From CAVSMC01 sp963798655 (GTDB taxonomy: Bacteria > Pseudomonadota > Gammaproteobacteria > Burkholderiales > Casimicrobiaceae), in contig CAWCUH010000007.1 of NCBI GenBank assembly GCA_963798655.1, positions 186,001 through 250,000 on the forward strand: a DNA stretch of 64,000 nt, written 5' to 3'. This document shows, piece by piece, positions 1 through 8,531 of this stretch. Each line of letters opens with the position of its first letter. Within the stretch, counting starts at the first letter, position 1. A model generated the notes under the pieces. It saw only the letters and a list, made by a program, of their open reading frames with translations. It was not told the DNA's origin and did no database searches. The position numbers and the translations under genes are program-made.

Positions 1-1133
1 GCGGCGTCCGCCATGTTGTCGGCGCTGATGATCGGAAGCCCGGAGTCGTTCAGGATCTGCTTGCCGATGTCCTCGTTCGTGCCCTTCATCCGCACGACGA
101 GCGGCACCGAGAGCTTCGTCTCCTTGGCCGCCGCGACGATGCCGTTCGCGATCGTGTCGCAGCGCATGATGCCGCCGAAGATGTTGACGAGGATGCCCTT
201 CACCTTCGGGTTGCGCAGCATGATCTTGAACGCCTCGGTGACCTTCTCCGTGGTCGCGCCGCCGCCGACGTCGAGGAAGTTCGCCGGCTCCGCGCCGAAC
301 AGCTTGATCGTGTCCATCGTCGCCATCGCGAGGCCGGCGCCGTTGACGAGGCAGCCAATGTTGCCGTCGAGGGAGATGTACGACAGGTCGAACTTCGACG
401 CCTCGACCTCGGCGGGATCCTCCTCGTCCAAGTCGCGCATCTCGACGATGTCGGGATGGCGAAAGAGACCGTTGTCGTCGAAGTTGAGCTTCGAGTCGAG
501 CGCGATCACGCGGCCGTCGCCGGTCAGGATCAGCGGATTGATCTCGGCGAGCGACGCGTCGGTTTCGTCGAACGCGCGATACAGGCCCTGCAGCATCGCG
601 CGCGCCTGCGGCAGGCTCGCATCGGGAATGCCGATCCGGCGCGCGACGTCGTCCGCCTGCTCGTCGGTCAGTCCGCGCATCGGATCGATGAACACCTTGT
701 GGATCTTCTCGGGCGTCTTCGCCGCGACTTCCTCGATGTCCATGCCGCCTTCGGAGCTCGCCATCAGCACGACGCGCTGCGAGCCGCGATCGACGACCAT
801 GCCGACGTAGAGCTCCTTGCGGATGTCCGCACCCTCCTCGACCAGCAGCCGGCGCACCTTCTGCCCGGAGGGACCGGTCTGATGCGTGACGAGCTGCATG
901 CCGAGGATCTCGCTTGCGCGCTGGCGCACTTCGTCGAGCGAGCGCGCGAGCTTCACGCCGCCGCCCTTGCCGCGGCCGCCGGCGTGGATCTGCGCCTTCA
1001 CCACCCACGCCTTGCCGCCGATCGACTGCGCGCCCTTCACCGCCTCGTCAACGGAAAACGCAGGAACGCCGCGCGGCGTCGCCATGCCGAAGCGGCGAAA
1101 GATTTCCTTGCCCTGGTATTCGTGGATCTTCAC
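1..1133 (-). CDS. sucC: Succinyl-CoA ligase (ADP-forming) beta subunit, 3' end cut by window edge
   Basis: SucC makes the beta subunit of succinyl-CoA synthetase, which converts succinyl-CoA to succinate with ATP or GTP formation in the TCA cycle. Translation of the minus strand from a GTG at 1133 gives VKIHEYQGKEIFRRFG, the standard SucC N-terminus. It continues with the ATP-grasp glycine loop HAGGRGKGGGVKLA (about residues 52-65), the Mg-binding EINPL segment (about 198) and the phosphohistidine-proximal GNIGCLVNGAGLAMATMD. About 377 codons are present. The family has about 386-388, so only some ten C-terminal residues and the stop lie outside the window, where sucD would be expected. The GTG has a purine-rich GGGGGA just upstream. 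The reading frame is unbroken. The methyltransferase gene upstream reads into its start only because of a frameshift. Confidence 0.95.
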   Translation of the reverse strand, partial: MKIHEYQGKEIFRRFGMATPRGVPAFSVDEAVKGAQSIGGKAWVVKAQIHAGGRGKGGGVKLARSLDEVRQRASEILGMQLVTHQTGPSGQKVRRLLVEEGADIRKELYVGMVVDRGSQRVVLMASSEGGMDIEEVAAKTPEKIHKVFIDPMRGLTDEQADDVARRIGIPDASLPQARAMLQGLYRAFDETDASLAEINPLILTGDGRVIALDSKLNFDDNGLFRHPDIVEMRDLDEEDPAEVEASKFDLSYISLDGNIGCLVNGAGLAMATMDTIKLFGAEPANFLDVGGGATTEKVTEAFKIMLRNPKVKGILVNIFGGIMRCDTIANGIVAAAKETKLSVPLVVRMKGTNEDIGKQILNDSGLPIISADNMADA

Positions 1134-1956
1134 TGATTCCCCCGAGGGAAAAGGGGACGTTATCGCTTGAGCACGATGCCTTGACTGTCGGCAACGGAAA
1201 CACGTGGTACTTGCGCGCCTCGAACCACGGATCCTCGGCGAGCTTTTGCGCGCGATAGGCCGACCATTCGTAGTCGTCGAGGATGACAATGCCGCCGGGC
1301 ACGACGCGATCGAAGAGCGATTCCAGCGCCGCGACCTCGGCGGGCGCTTCGTTCAAATCGATGTGGAGGTACGCGATCGCTTCGGGAGACTGGCCGTCGA
1401 ACACCTCAGGTATCGGGCCCTTGAAGATCCTAACCTGCGAGTACGCGTCGAACTTGCTGCGCACTCGGGCCTCGAGGGTCGGGCCGTGCTCCGGCATCGC
1501 GTGATGCGCCATCCACTCCTCATGCTCGAAAAGATCGTAGGCCCAGAAAGTCTTCGGGAATGCCGTCCCGCCGAGATAGTCGACGACCGTCTTCACGCCG
1601 ACGCCTGTGTAGGCGCCGCATTCGACGAAGTCACCATCGAGCTGAATGCAGTGATAGCCGGCGCAAGCGAGGATGTAGCGTCTCCACGCGATCGCCCTGT
1701 CGACGTCGCCTTCCGCGTTCGATTCCCACGCCGTGACGAACTCTGCGTCGTCGAGCATCGACAGGTTCCGTCCCCACGTGAACAGATTGTCGGAAAAATG
1801 GACACCAGCATCCAACTGCTCGGAGTGCTCCTTCATACTGCGAGCGAGCTTGTTTCCGTCCTTGGCACCCCAGAATACGGGCAGGAAGAAGTTGATCAGC
1901 CGATCCGCGGCCGGTGCAGCGAGCCGCGGCAGACGCGGCGCCTTACGCGAGAACAA
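1048..1956 (-). CDS. TylF/macrocin-O-methyltransferase-like SAM methyltransferase, frameshifted at the 3' end
   Basis: The protein resembles the TylF/MycF-type class I SAM-dependent methyltransferases, which methylate sugar hydroxyls. Visible markers are DFVECGAYTGVGVKTVVDYL (about residues 108-127, SAM-binding loop), AYLHIDLNEAPAEVAALE and GGIVILDDYEW. As it stands the ORF is 302 aa and overlaps sucC by 86 bp. One base near 1185 appears to be missing: adding a G after CCGACAG gives a family-typical ending LPTGQGIVLKR with a stop at 1160-1162, 26 bp before sucC. The likely true gene is 1160-1956, about 265 aa. The start is TTG at 1956, since no better in-frame ATG exists before residue 41. 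It follows the DUF2889 gene by 22 bp on the same strand. The substrate is unknown. Confidence 0.8.
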   Translation of the reverse strand: MFSRKAPRLPRLAAPAADRLINFFLPVFWGAKDGNKLARSMKEHSEQLDAGVHFSDNLFTWGRNLSMLDDAEFVTAWESNAEGDVDRAIAWRRYILACAGYHCIQLDGDFVECGAYTGVGVKTVVDYLGGTAFPKTFWAYDLFEHEEWMAHHAMPEHGPTLEARVRSKFDAYSQVRIFKGPIPEVFDGQSPEAIAYLHIDLNEAPAEVAALESLFDRVVPGGIVILDDYEWSAYRAQKLAEDPWFEARKYHVFPLPTVKASCSSDNVPFSLGGISEDPRIPGQGNLSPLRHGDAARRSCVFR

Positions 1957-1978
1957 CGTGATCGAATCCCCGATTTCA

Positions 1979-2524
1979 TCACGCGGCGCCCTTGAACCAT
2001 TTCGGGTAATAACGGCGCACGACGTCCGACGACGTCTCGAGCGCGTGGCAACGATCGAGCTGATACGGCTTCTCGTCGTCGGCTCGCACTTCGCCGTGCA
2101 CGCCGGCGAACGTCTGCAGCGCCGCGGTCGGCAGGAACGCGATCAGCTCGCTAACGTGCGCGCAGCCGCGCACGCCGCCAAGCAGCTCGTTCACCGCCTG
2201 ACGGAATCCGCGCAGCAGGTTGGTGGTGCCGGCGAGCTTCGCGTAATCGGGCGCGATGCGCTCGCAGCCTTCGTACGGCACGCTGTCGCTCGACACGGCG
2301 AGTGCAACGACGTTGTAGTCGGCGTCGATCGTCACGCGCGCCCACATCTCGTGAATCGGCTCGCCGGCGCGCCGCGTGCCGGACATGAGCGTGTAGTCGT
2401 CGTCCTTCGTGTCCAGCAGCCGCGCCTCGATGTCGTAGAGGCCGTCGACCCGCTGCCAGCCCTCGTAGCGGACGTTGCGCGTGTGCAGGCGCTTGCGCGC
2501 AACGGGACTATCCGGAAGAGGCAT
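1979..2524 (-). CDS. DUF2889 family protein
   Basis: This protein of about 181 aa has no known function. Its N-terminus has the pattern of DUF2889 proteins: RKRLHTRNVRYEGWQRVDGLYDIE followed by ARLLDTKD and the central EPIHEMWARVTIDADYNV. The start is placed at the ATG at 2524 because homologues begin close to the RKxLHTR motif; an in-frame ATG at 2554 would add ten residues. The conserved Cys in YEGCERIAPDYAKLAG and the GTTNLLRGFRQAVNELLGG segment are typical. No signal peptide or membrane helix is seen, so it is probably cytoplasmic. It is divergent from glpK and lies 22 bp upstream of the methyltransferase gene, so the two may be cotranscribed. Confidence 0.8.
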   Translation of the reverse strand: MPLPDSPVARKRLHTRNVRYEGWQRVDGLYDIEARLLDTKDDDYTLMSGTRRAGEPIHEMWARVTIDADYNVVALAVSSDSVPYEGCERIAPDYAKLAGTTNLLRGFRQAVNELLGGVRGCAHVSELIAFLPTAALQTFAGVHGEVRADDEKPYQLDRCHALETSSDVVRRYYPKWFKGAA

Positions 2525-2650
2525 CGAGCGTGAGGATCGCGAAGGCGCCGGCAAGCAACCGGCAAAGGACCCGCTCTACGGGGCCCCGACGCGCGGAGCC
2601 GCCAGCGCAAAGGGTTGATTTTACGCGGTTGCGCGGCGCGGGAAAAGTGC

Positions 2651-2692
2651 GAGGGTCAGAGTGCGACCGAAGAAATGTCCACTCTGACCCTC
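2651..2692. repeat. Palindromic repeat, family B copy 1 (GAGGGTCAGAGTG)
   Basis: A 13-bp arm GAGGGTCAGAGTG (2651-2663) is matched exactly by its reverse complement at 2680-2692, with a 16-bp loop. It lies between the divergent DUF2889 and glpK genes, 12 bp before the glpK ATG. The same arm recurs at 13873-13918. It is a dispersed palindrome, not a rho-independent terminator, since it has no T-run. Confidence 0.8.
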
Positions 2693-2704
2693 TATACTTT
2701 TCGG

Positions 2705-4187
2705 ATGGCCTACATTCTTGCGCTCGACCAGGGCACGACCAGCTCGCGCGCGCTGGTGTTCGATCACCGCGGCAACGTGCACGCCGTCGCGCAGGCGGAG
2801 TTCGCGCAGCACTTCCCGCGGCCCGGATGGGTCGAGCACGACGCGACGGAGATCTGGGCGACGCAATCCGGCGTGCTGCACGGGGCGCTCGCGAAGGCGG
2901 GCATCGGCGCGCGGGACATCGCGGCGATCGGCATCACCAATCAGCGCGAGACGACGCTCCTGTGGGAACGCGCCACCGGCCGGCCGGTCGCGAACGCGAT
3001 CGTCTGGCAGGACCGGCGAACGGCGCCGATGTGTGACGAGCTGCGCGCACGCGGCCTCGCGCCGCTGTTCGCGCGCAAGACCGGGCTCGTGCTCGACGCA
3101 TATTTCTCGGGCACCAAGCTCAAGTGGCTGCTCGACAACGTCGACGGTGCCCGCGCCCGCGCCGCGCGCGGCGAGCTCGCGTTCGGCACGATGGACAGCT
3201 GGCTCGTCTGGCAGCTATCGGGCGGCAACACGCATATCACCGACGCCACGAACGCGAGCCGCACGCTGCTCTACGACCTCGAGCGCGGCGACTGGGACGA
3301 CGAGCTGCTCGCGATCCTCGACGTTCCGCGCGAGGTGCTGCCGCGCGTCGTCGCGTCGTCGGGCATCGTCGCGACGGCGGCGATCGGCGGCGTCGACGTG
3401 CCGATCGCCGGGATCGCCGGCGATCAGCAGGCGGCGCTGTTCGGGCAGGCGTGCCATTCGCCCGGGCTCGGGAAGAACACGTACGGAACCGGCTGCTTCC
3501 TGCTTCTCAACACCGGCACGAAGCGCGTCGCCTCGTCGAACAATCTCGTGACCACCGTCGCGTGGCAGCTGCCGGGCGGGCGCGAGTTCGCGCTCGAGGG
3601 CAGCGTGTTCATCGCCGGTGCCGTCGTGCAATGGTTGCGCGACGGCTTGAAGATCATCCGGCAGGCAGCCGATGTCGAAGCGCTCGCGGCGAGCGTCGAC
3701 GACAACGGCGGCGTCTATTTCGTGCCCGCGTTCGCGGGGCTCGGCGCGCCGCACTGGGACGCGTATGCGCGCGGCTCGATGTTCGGGCTGACGCGCGGCG
3801 CGAGCGGCGGCCATCTCGCGCGCGCGGCGCTCGAGTCGATCGCGTTCCAGAGCGCCGACGTGCTCGCGGCGATGGAACGCGACGCCGGCATGACGCTCGC
3901 CGAGCTTCGCGTCGACGGCGGTGCGACGGCGAACGATTTGCTCATGCAGTTCCAGGCGGATATCCTCGGCGTCCCCGTCGTGCGACCGAAAGTGCTCGAA
4001 ACGACCGCGCTGGGCGCCGGGTATCTGGCGGGTCTCGCCGTCGGCTACTGGAAGGACGCGAGCGACGTTGCGGCCAACTGGCAGATCGACCGCCGCTTCG
4101 AGCCGGCGATGAGTCGCGATCGCGCACTCGACCTTCAAGGCGCAATGGACGCGGGCCGTCGAGCGAGCGAAACAATGGGCAACGTGA
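2705..4187 (+). CDS. glpK: Glycerol kinase, frameshifted close to the C-terminus
   Basis: GlpK phosphorylates glycerol with ATP to sn-glycerol-3-phosphate in the cytosol. It is an FGGY-family carbohydrate kinase. The N-terminal phosphate loop ALDQGTTSSRAL, the NQRETT segment, the IVWQDRRT motif, YFSGTKLKWLLDN, GTMDSWLVW, AGDQQAALFGQ and the FGGY signature near AYARGSMFGLTRG are all present in order. The start at 2705 (MAYILALDQG) fits the family; the 30 upstream codons of the open frame do not. Near 4125 one extra base shifts the frame. In the corrected frame the protein ends FKAQWTRAVERAKQWAT with TGA at 4185-4187, about 494 aa against 495-505 for the family. Without correction the ORF runs into the cytochrome c gene as a 731-aa false fusion. 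Together with ugpBAECQ it supports glycerol-3-phosphate metabolism. Confidence 0.93.
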
Positions 4188-4810
4188 AATCGACGAGAGG
4201 ACGCGTGGAAGATCGCACGACCCGTCATCCCGAGGCGCAGCCGAGGCGTGCGCTTTCGTGCGCGCCTCGCGCGATCGTCGTCGCTTGCGCAGTCGCCGCC
4301 CTCGCCTCGACGCACGCGGCATTCGCGCAGACGCAGCCGACGAAGTCGGACCTTCGCCGCGGCGAGTACCTCGTCAAGTACGGCGGCTGCAACGATTGCC
4401 ATTCGCCGAAGAACATGACGGCGCAAGGTCCGGTGCCCGATCCGGCGCGGCTTCTCTCGGGACACCGCGCCGACACTCCGTTGCCGACGTTGCCGGCGGG
4501 GGTCGTCGGTCCCAAGCAATGGGGCGCGGTCACCAACAACGATCTCACCGCCTGGGTCGGTCCTGGGGAACGAGCTTCGCGCGAACCTGACGCCGGACGC
4601 GGAAACCGGCCTTGGCAAATGGACGGCCGACCAGTTCATCAGGACGATGCGCACCGGCAAGCATCTCGGCGTGGGCAGACCGGTGCTGCCGCCGATGCCC
4701 TGGTATGGCGTCGCCGTGCTGAACGACGCCGACCTGAAAGCGGTTTCGCGTATCTGCAATCGCTGAAGCCCATCCGCAACGCGGTGCCGGCGCCGCTGCC
4801 GCCGCAATAG
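4184..4810 (+). CDS. Monohaem cytochrome c, secreted, with three compensating frameshifts
   Basis: This is a periplasmic c-type cytochrome of about 209 aa. The start is the GTG at 4184, which overlaps the glpK TGA in GTGA. It is followed by a basic region and a hydrophobic signal segment (IVVACAVAALASTHAAFAQ). A single haem-binding CNDCH motif sits at 4387-4401 in ...GEYLVKYGGCNDCHSPKN. Downstream, the family-typical pieces lie in different frames: WGTSFAR, then NLTPDAETGLGKW with RPVLPPMPWYG, and finally FAYLQSLKPIRNAVP. One base seems to be missing near 4563, near 4583 and near 4744. The three losses cancel, so the final stretch returns to the starting frame and ends at TAG 4808-4810. The electron partner is not visible. 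The axial Met is probably in PPMPW. Confidence 0.75.
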   Translation: MKSTRGRVEDRTTRHPEAQPRRALSCAPRAIVVACAVAALASTHAAFAQTQPTKSDLRRGEYLVKYGGCNDCHSPKNMTAQGPVPDPARLLSGHRADTPLPTLPAGVVGPKQWGAVTNNDLTAWVGPGERASREPDAGRGNRPWQMDGRPVHQDDAHRQASRRGQTGAAADALVWRRRAERRRPESGFAYLQSLKPIRNAVPAPLPPQ

Positions 4811-4816
4811 GACGCG

Positions 4817-5119
4817 ATGGAAATTTCGCGGGCGAAGCTTGCGATGATCGCCGTCGCTTCGGCCGCCGCGGGCGTGGTCGCGTTCGTTCTCTGCGTCGGA
4901 CTCATGCTGCCGCTGCTATTGCCACGCGGAGTGACGCTGTCGATTCCCACCGAAACGCAGGTCGCGCCGGCGAAAGCCTCCGAGCCCGCCCGCTTTATCG
5001 GTGCGCACGCAAGGAGCGGCGGCGTCGAGATTCCGCGCGAAACCAGGGTCCTCGATGCCGGCCCAGGGCGTCTCGTCGGCACGGTGACGAGCGCGCATCC
5101 TCACATCACAGCCGCGTGA
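4817..5119 (+). CDS. Small membrane-anchored hypothetical protein
   Basis: A 100-aa ORF starts with ATG seven bases after the cytochrome c stop. Residues 7-35 form one strong hydrophobic helix (LAMIAVASAAAGVVAFVLCVGL and onward), followed by a polar tail of about 65 residues, which suggests a single-span anchor with a periplasmic domain. No family is recognised. The close spacing suggests cotranscription with the cytochrome gene. It overlaps the convergent 98-aa gene by 14 bp. The evidence is only length, position and the membrane segment, so it could be spurious. Confidence 0.45.
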   Translation: MEISRAKLAMIAVASAAAGVVAFVLCVGLMLPLLLPRGVTLSIPTETQVAPAKASEPARFIGAHARSGGVEIPRETRVLDAGPGRLVGTVTSAHPHITAA

Positions 5120-5402
5120 TCACCAGCCTCACTACTTCCTCGACGAACGCCTTCGGATAGCCCTTATCGATCAGCGTCCAGCGCAGCGCGTTTGCGCAGC
5201 GCGCCTTCTTGTAGACGTTGAGCGGCACCTTCGCGCGCAGGTCGCTCGCGTGCAGGATCGCGCGGCGAAATTTGTCGAGCTGCTTCGTCGCCCTTTTGCC
5301 CTGCGCTTGGGTCGCGTCGAGCGGCACGATCCGGGCGACGTCGTCGGCCATCTGCCTGCCGAACGCGACAGCGTCGTTCGCGTTGAACCACTGCAGCACC
5401 AT
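5106..5402 (-). CDS. Conserved hypothetical small protein
   Basis: A 98-aa basic protein with the look of a short helical cytoplasmic protein: MVLQWFNANDAVAFGRQMAD at the N-terminus, a central QLDKFRRAILHASDLRAKVPLN, and a C-terminal NALRWTLIDKGYPKAFVEEVV. Similar small proteins with an N-terminal LQWF and a C-terminal LNxYKKAxxANxxxWxLxxxG pattern are familiar from betaproteobacteria but have no assigned role. It lies 20 bp downstream of the ATP-grasp gene on the same strand and is probably cotranscribed with it. Confidence 0.65.
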   Translation of the reverse strand: MVLQWFNANDAVAFGRQMADDVARIVPLDATQAQGKRATKQLDKFRRAILHASDLRAKVPLNVYKKARCANALRWTLIDKGYPKAFVEEVVRLVITRL

Positions 5403-5422
5403 GCATTGCTCCTCGTTTGCCG

Positions 5423-6633
5423 CTATGGCGCTCGATGCGCGCGCTCGAACAGCATCGTGCGGAACGCATCGAACACTTTGCGCATCGCCGGCGGCTTGTA
5501 CGGAAAGACGCTCGGGTCGTCGAAGTCGTGCACGATCGCCGCATTGTCGACTCGAAGATCAGCAGTCGACCGTCGGGCGCGTCGGCGCAGTCGAGCGTGA
5601 CGTAGTCGAGCCCGAGGCGCTGATGGACGACGGCGAGCGCGGCGCGATGGCGCAACGCGAAATCGTCGTCGAACGACGCGAAGAAGCGCGCCTCGTCGGC
5701 CCGCTTGTCGGCGCTGTCGTGCATGCCGGCGTTCACGTAGTGGATCATCCAGTTCGACGAAACGCCCATGTGGCACGCGAACGGCTTGCCGTCGACGAGC
5801 GCGACGCGGCATTTCCTGAACTGACCGTCGGCCGAGCGGTAATCGACGAACTGCGCAACGAAGAATTCGGCCGCCGCGACGCGATCGATGTAGGCGCCGA
5901 GCTCTGCGAGATCGTCGATCTTCGCGAGATCCTTGCCGCCTTGCGAGTCGATCGGCCGCACGAGGATCGGAAAGCGGCCGTCGCGGAGCAGCGCGTCGAG
6001 CGGGCGACTGCCGCGCCGCACGTCGTCGAGCGCCGCGCGCGCCGTGCGCGCCGCGGCCGGAATCAGCGTGCCGGGCACGCCGTCGAGCAGCTTGGCCGCG
6101 TCGTCGCGAACGAGATGCGCGATGCGATCGGGCGCGTTGACGATCGCCTTCGACGTCAGCGAGGCGAGATCGCCGAGTTCGCGCAGCAGCGGCTGGTTCG
6201 CGCTCGATTCGCCGATGGCGACGAACACGAGGTCATGCTCCGGCAATGGCGACGGCAGCTTGCGATTCGGCAGAACATAGAGCAGCGTGGTTTCGACGTC
6301 GCTGCCTTCGAGCAGGCAGTCGACCGGCGTGTTCGACGTCATGTCGCCCGGCGCCATCAGCACCAGCAGCCGCAACGCGACGCTCGCCGGCGGCCGCAGC
6401 CGGTAAACCTGCTGCAGGTCGAGCGCTCGCTGCTGGTACTGCAGCGCGAACGGCCGATTGGCGTCGTTCATCGTGAGGAACCCGAGCGTCGCGATGTCGA
6501 GCATCGCGTTCGCGTCGGCGGGATTCTTCGCGACGCGCGCCTCGAGCTGCGGCCCGAGCACCGCAAAATCGTTGCCGGCGTCGAGCAGGCGGCCGAGCGC
6601 AGCGAAGCCGGTCAGATAATCGTTCGAAGTCAT
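5423..6633 (-). CDS. ATP-grasp (RimK/glutathione synthetase-like) protein with helical repeat N-terminus, frameshifted
   Basis: The C-terminal half has an ATP-grasp layout: FPILVRPIDSQGGKDL (nucleotide-binding strand and loop), a hinge FFVAQFVDYRSADGQFRKCRVALVDGKPFACHMG, and the metal-site region DYVTLDCADAPDGRLLIFE followed by VDNAAIVHD. The first 130 residues are helical and TPR-like (LGPQLEARVAKNPADANAMLDIATLG). A missing base near 5551 (GAGTCGAC where GAGGTCGAC is expected) separates LLIFE from VDNAAIVHDFDDPSVFPYK; correcting it gives about 403 aa ending at 5423. The start is the ATG at 6633; the upstream extension to 6786 has no family character. The substrate is unknown. ATP-grasp ligases usually join a carboxylate to an amine. 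It pairs with the 98-aa gene downstream. Confidence 0.75.
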
Positions 6634-6752
6634 GGCGATTGCTGGGCGTCCATCGTGTACGGTTGCGACCCGGCGCGGATGCGCGTTCGCGCGCTCCGCA
6701 GCATTGTCACGGAAACCGCGCCTGCTCGCCAGCCCGCCGGCGCGGTTCGCTG

Positions 6753-6800
6753 TTGACAGCGCGTCGATCCGTGCATATGCTCGCAACTACGTGCATATGC
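6753..6800 (+). promoter_or_regulatory. Promoter with paired operator repeats for marR
   Basis: TTGACA (6753-6758) and TATGCT (6776-6781) are separated by 17 bp, a near-consensus sigma-70 promoter. The decamer GTGCATATGC occurs twice, at 6771-6780 and 6791-6800, exactly 20 bp apart (two helical turns). Each copy contains the palindrome GCATATGC. The first overlaps the -10 box and the second the expected transcription start. This is a likely binding site for the MarR protein encoded 20 bp downstream. Confidence 0.7.
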
Positions 6801-6819
6801 GCGTATCCCGCTGCCGAGG

Positions 6820-7275
6820 ATGTCGACCCACTCGCCCGAGCAATCCGTCGCCTGCGCGTGCGGGCGCCTGCGCCGCGCGGCGCGCTCGCTCACCCAGCTC
6901 TACGACGACGAGATGGCGCCTGCGCGCCTGCGCGTCACGCAGTTCTCGCTGCTGCGCACGCTCGATCGCGAAGGCGCGACGCGCATCACCACGCTCGCCG
7001 CGCGCACGCTGCTCGATCGCACGGCGCTGTCGCGCAATCTCGATCCTCTGATCGCGCGCGGCTTGGTGGAGGTCACCGCCGGCCGCGACGCGCGCACGCG
7101 CGAGGCAGCGCTCACGCGCGCGGGAAAGGCCGCGCTTGCGGCGGCCGAGCCGCACTGGAAGCGCGCGCAGTCGCGCGTCGCGAAGCGGCTCGGCGCGCAG
7201 AAGCTCGAGTCGTTGATCTCGACGCTTGCCGAAATCGAGACGCTGCACCCGTCGCCCGCCGGACGCGTCGACTGA
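6820..7275 (+). CDS. MarR-family transcriptional regulator
   Basis: A 151-aa winged-helix protein. The wHTH core is visible as RVTQFSLLRTLDREGATRITTLAARTLLDRTALSRNLDPLIARGLVEVTAGRDARTREAALTRAG (roughly residues 40-105), including the recognition helix region TALSRNLDPL and the wing with RDARTRE. Two Cys at residues 12 and 14 near the N-terminus could sense redox or metals, but this is speculative. It lies 14 bp upstream of an MFS transporter gene and downstream of a strong promoter with paired repeats. The likely role is autoregulation and ligand-relieved repression of the transporter. Confidence 0.88.
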   Translation: MSTHSPEQSVACACGRLRRAARSLTQLYDDEMAPARLRVTQFSLLRTLDREGATRITTLAARTLLDRTALSRNLDPLIARGLVEVTAGRDARTREAALTRAGKAALAAAEPHWKRAQSRVAKRLGAQKLESLISTLAEIETLHPSPAGRVD

Positions 7276-7289
7276 CCCCGAGGTTCAGC

Positions 7290-8510
7290 ATGGCCACCGC
7301 TTCGCGCGCCGAGTGGCGCACGCCGACCGTCGTTCTCATCGCGAGCTGCGTCGTGTTGATGCTCTCGCTCGGCTTGCGTCATGGCTTCGGCCTGTTCCTG
7401 CAGCCGATGAGTGCCGACCTGCACTGGGGCCGCGAGACGTTCGCCTTCGCGATGGCGGTGCAGAACCTCGTCTGGGGCATCGCCACGCCGTTCGCCGGCA
7501 TCCTTGCCGATCGCTTCGGCGCGCATCGCGTCGCGCTCGTCTGCGGCCTGTTCTACGCGGCGGGTCTCGCGACGATGGCGCATGCGACGACGCCGCTCAC
7601 GCTCGCGCTCACGGCCGGCGTGCTGATCGGCATCGGGCTTTCCGGATTGTCGTTCTCGACGATCGCCGGCGTGCTCGGCCGCGCCTATCCGCCGGAAAAG
7701 CGCAGCATGGCGCTCGGCATCTCGGCTGCGGCCGGGTCGTTCGGCCAGTTCGCAATGCTGCCGTTGACCGAGCTGCTGCTCGTTTCGTTCGGCTGGTACG
7801 GCGCGCTGGTGTTGATGGCGTCGGTTGCGCTGCTGATGGCACCGCTCGCGCTCGTCATGTACGACCGCGTCGGCGGCGCATCGCACGCGTTCAGGCAATC
7901 GGCCGCAGAGGCGATACACGAGGCGATCAATCACCGCGGCTACGTGCTGCTGACGATCGGCTTCTTCGTCTGCGGCTTCCAGGTCGTGTTCATCGGCGTC
8001 CACCTGCCGTCGTATCTCGCCGACAAGGGCATGCCGCCGCACGTCGCGGTGAGCGCGCTCGCGCTGATCGGCCTGTTCAACATCGTCGGCACGTGGACGA
8101 CCGGCTGGCTCGGCAGCCGCATGCCGAAGCGCTACATCCTGTCGTTCATCTATTTCGCCCGCGCGATCGTGTTCGCGCTGTTCTTCCTGCTGCCGCTGTC
8201 GCAGCTTTCCGTGTACCTGTTCGCCATCGCGCTCGGGCTGCTGTGGCTGTCGACCGTGCCGCCGACGAACGGGATCGTCGCGCAGGTGTTCGGCGTTCGC
8301 TACCTCGCGATGCTCGCCGGCGTCACGTTCCTGAGCCACCAGATCGGCAGCTTCCTCGGCGCGTGGCTCGGCGGCAGGCTGTTCGATTCGACCGGCAGCT
8401 ACGACATCGTCTGGTGGATCGCGATCGCGCTCGGCGTTGCGGCCGGCGTGATCAACCTGCCGATCGACGAGCGCCAGATCCGGCGCGCGCCGGCGACTGC
8501 AGCGGCGTAG
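7290..8510 (+). CDS. MFS transporter, oxalate/formate-antiporter type
   Basis: A 406-aa major facilitator with about twelve membrane helices. It begins MATASRAEWRTPTVVL and has helix 1 at about residues 11-32. The MFS motif A equivalent is ILADRFGAHRVALVCG after helix 2. The YNFGXX-like first-helix pattern SLGLRHGFGLFLQPMSADLHWGRE is common in the group that takes up or exports small organic acids. A cytoplasmic central loop carries RVGGASHAFRQSAAEAI. The start ATG at 7290 lies 14 bp after marR, so the two form an operon. The substrate cannot be read from sequence. The stop is directly followed by a half copy of palindromic repeat family C. Confidence 0.85.
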   Translation: MATASRAEWRTPTVVLIASCVVLMLSLGLRHGFGLFLQPMSADLHWGRETFAFAMAVQNLVWGIATPFAGILADRFGAHRVALVCGLFYAAGLATMAHATTPLTLALTAGVLIGIGLSGLSFSTIAGVLGRAYPPEKRSMALGISAAAGSFGQFAMLPLTELLLVSFGWYGALVLMASVALLMAPLALVMYDRVGGASHAFRQSAAEAIHEAINHRGYVLLTIGFFVCGFQVVFIGVHLPSYLADKGMPPHVAVSALALIGLFNIVGTWTTGWLGSRMPKRYILSFIYFARAIVFALFFLLPLSQLSVYLFAIALGLLWLSTVPPTNGIVAQVFGVRYLAMLAGVTFLSHQIGSFLGAWLGGRLFDSTGSYDIVWWIAIALGVAAGVINLPIDERQIRRAPATAAA

Positions 8511-8511
8511 T

Positions 8512-8531
8512 GGAAAACGTGGTCTGTCCCC
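8512..8531. repeat. Half copy of palindromic repeat family C (GGGGACAGACCACG)
   Basis: Twenty bases reading GGAAAACGTGGTCTGTCCCC fill the space between the convergent MFS stop (8510) and the ugpQ stop (8531-8533). Nineteen of them match one arm of the perfect palindrome at 32836-32890. Only one arm is present, so it cannot form the hairpin. Confidence 0.75.
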
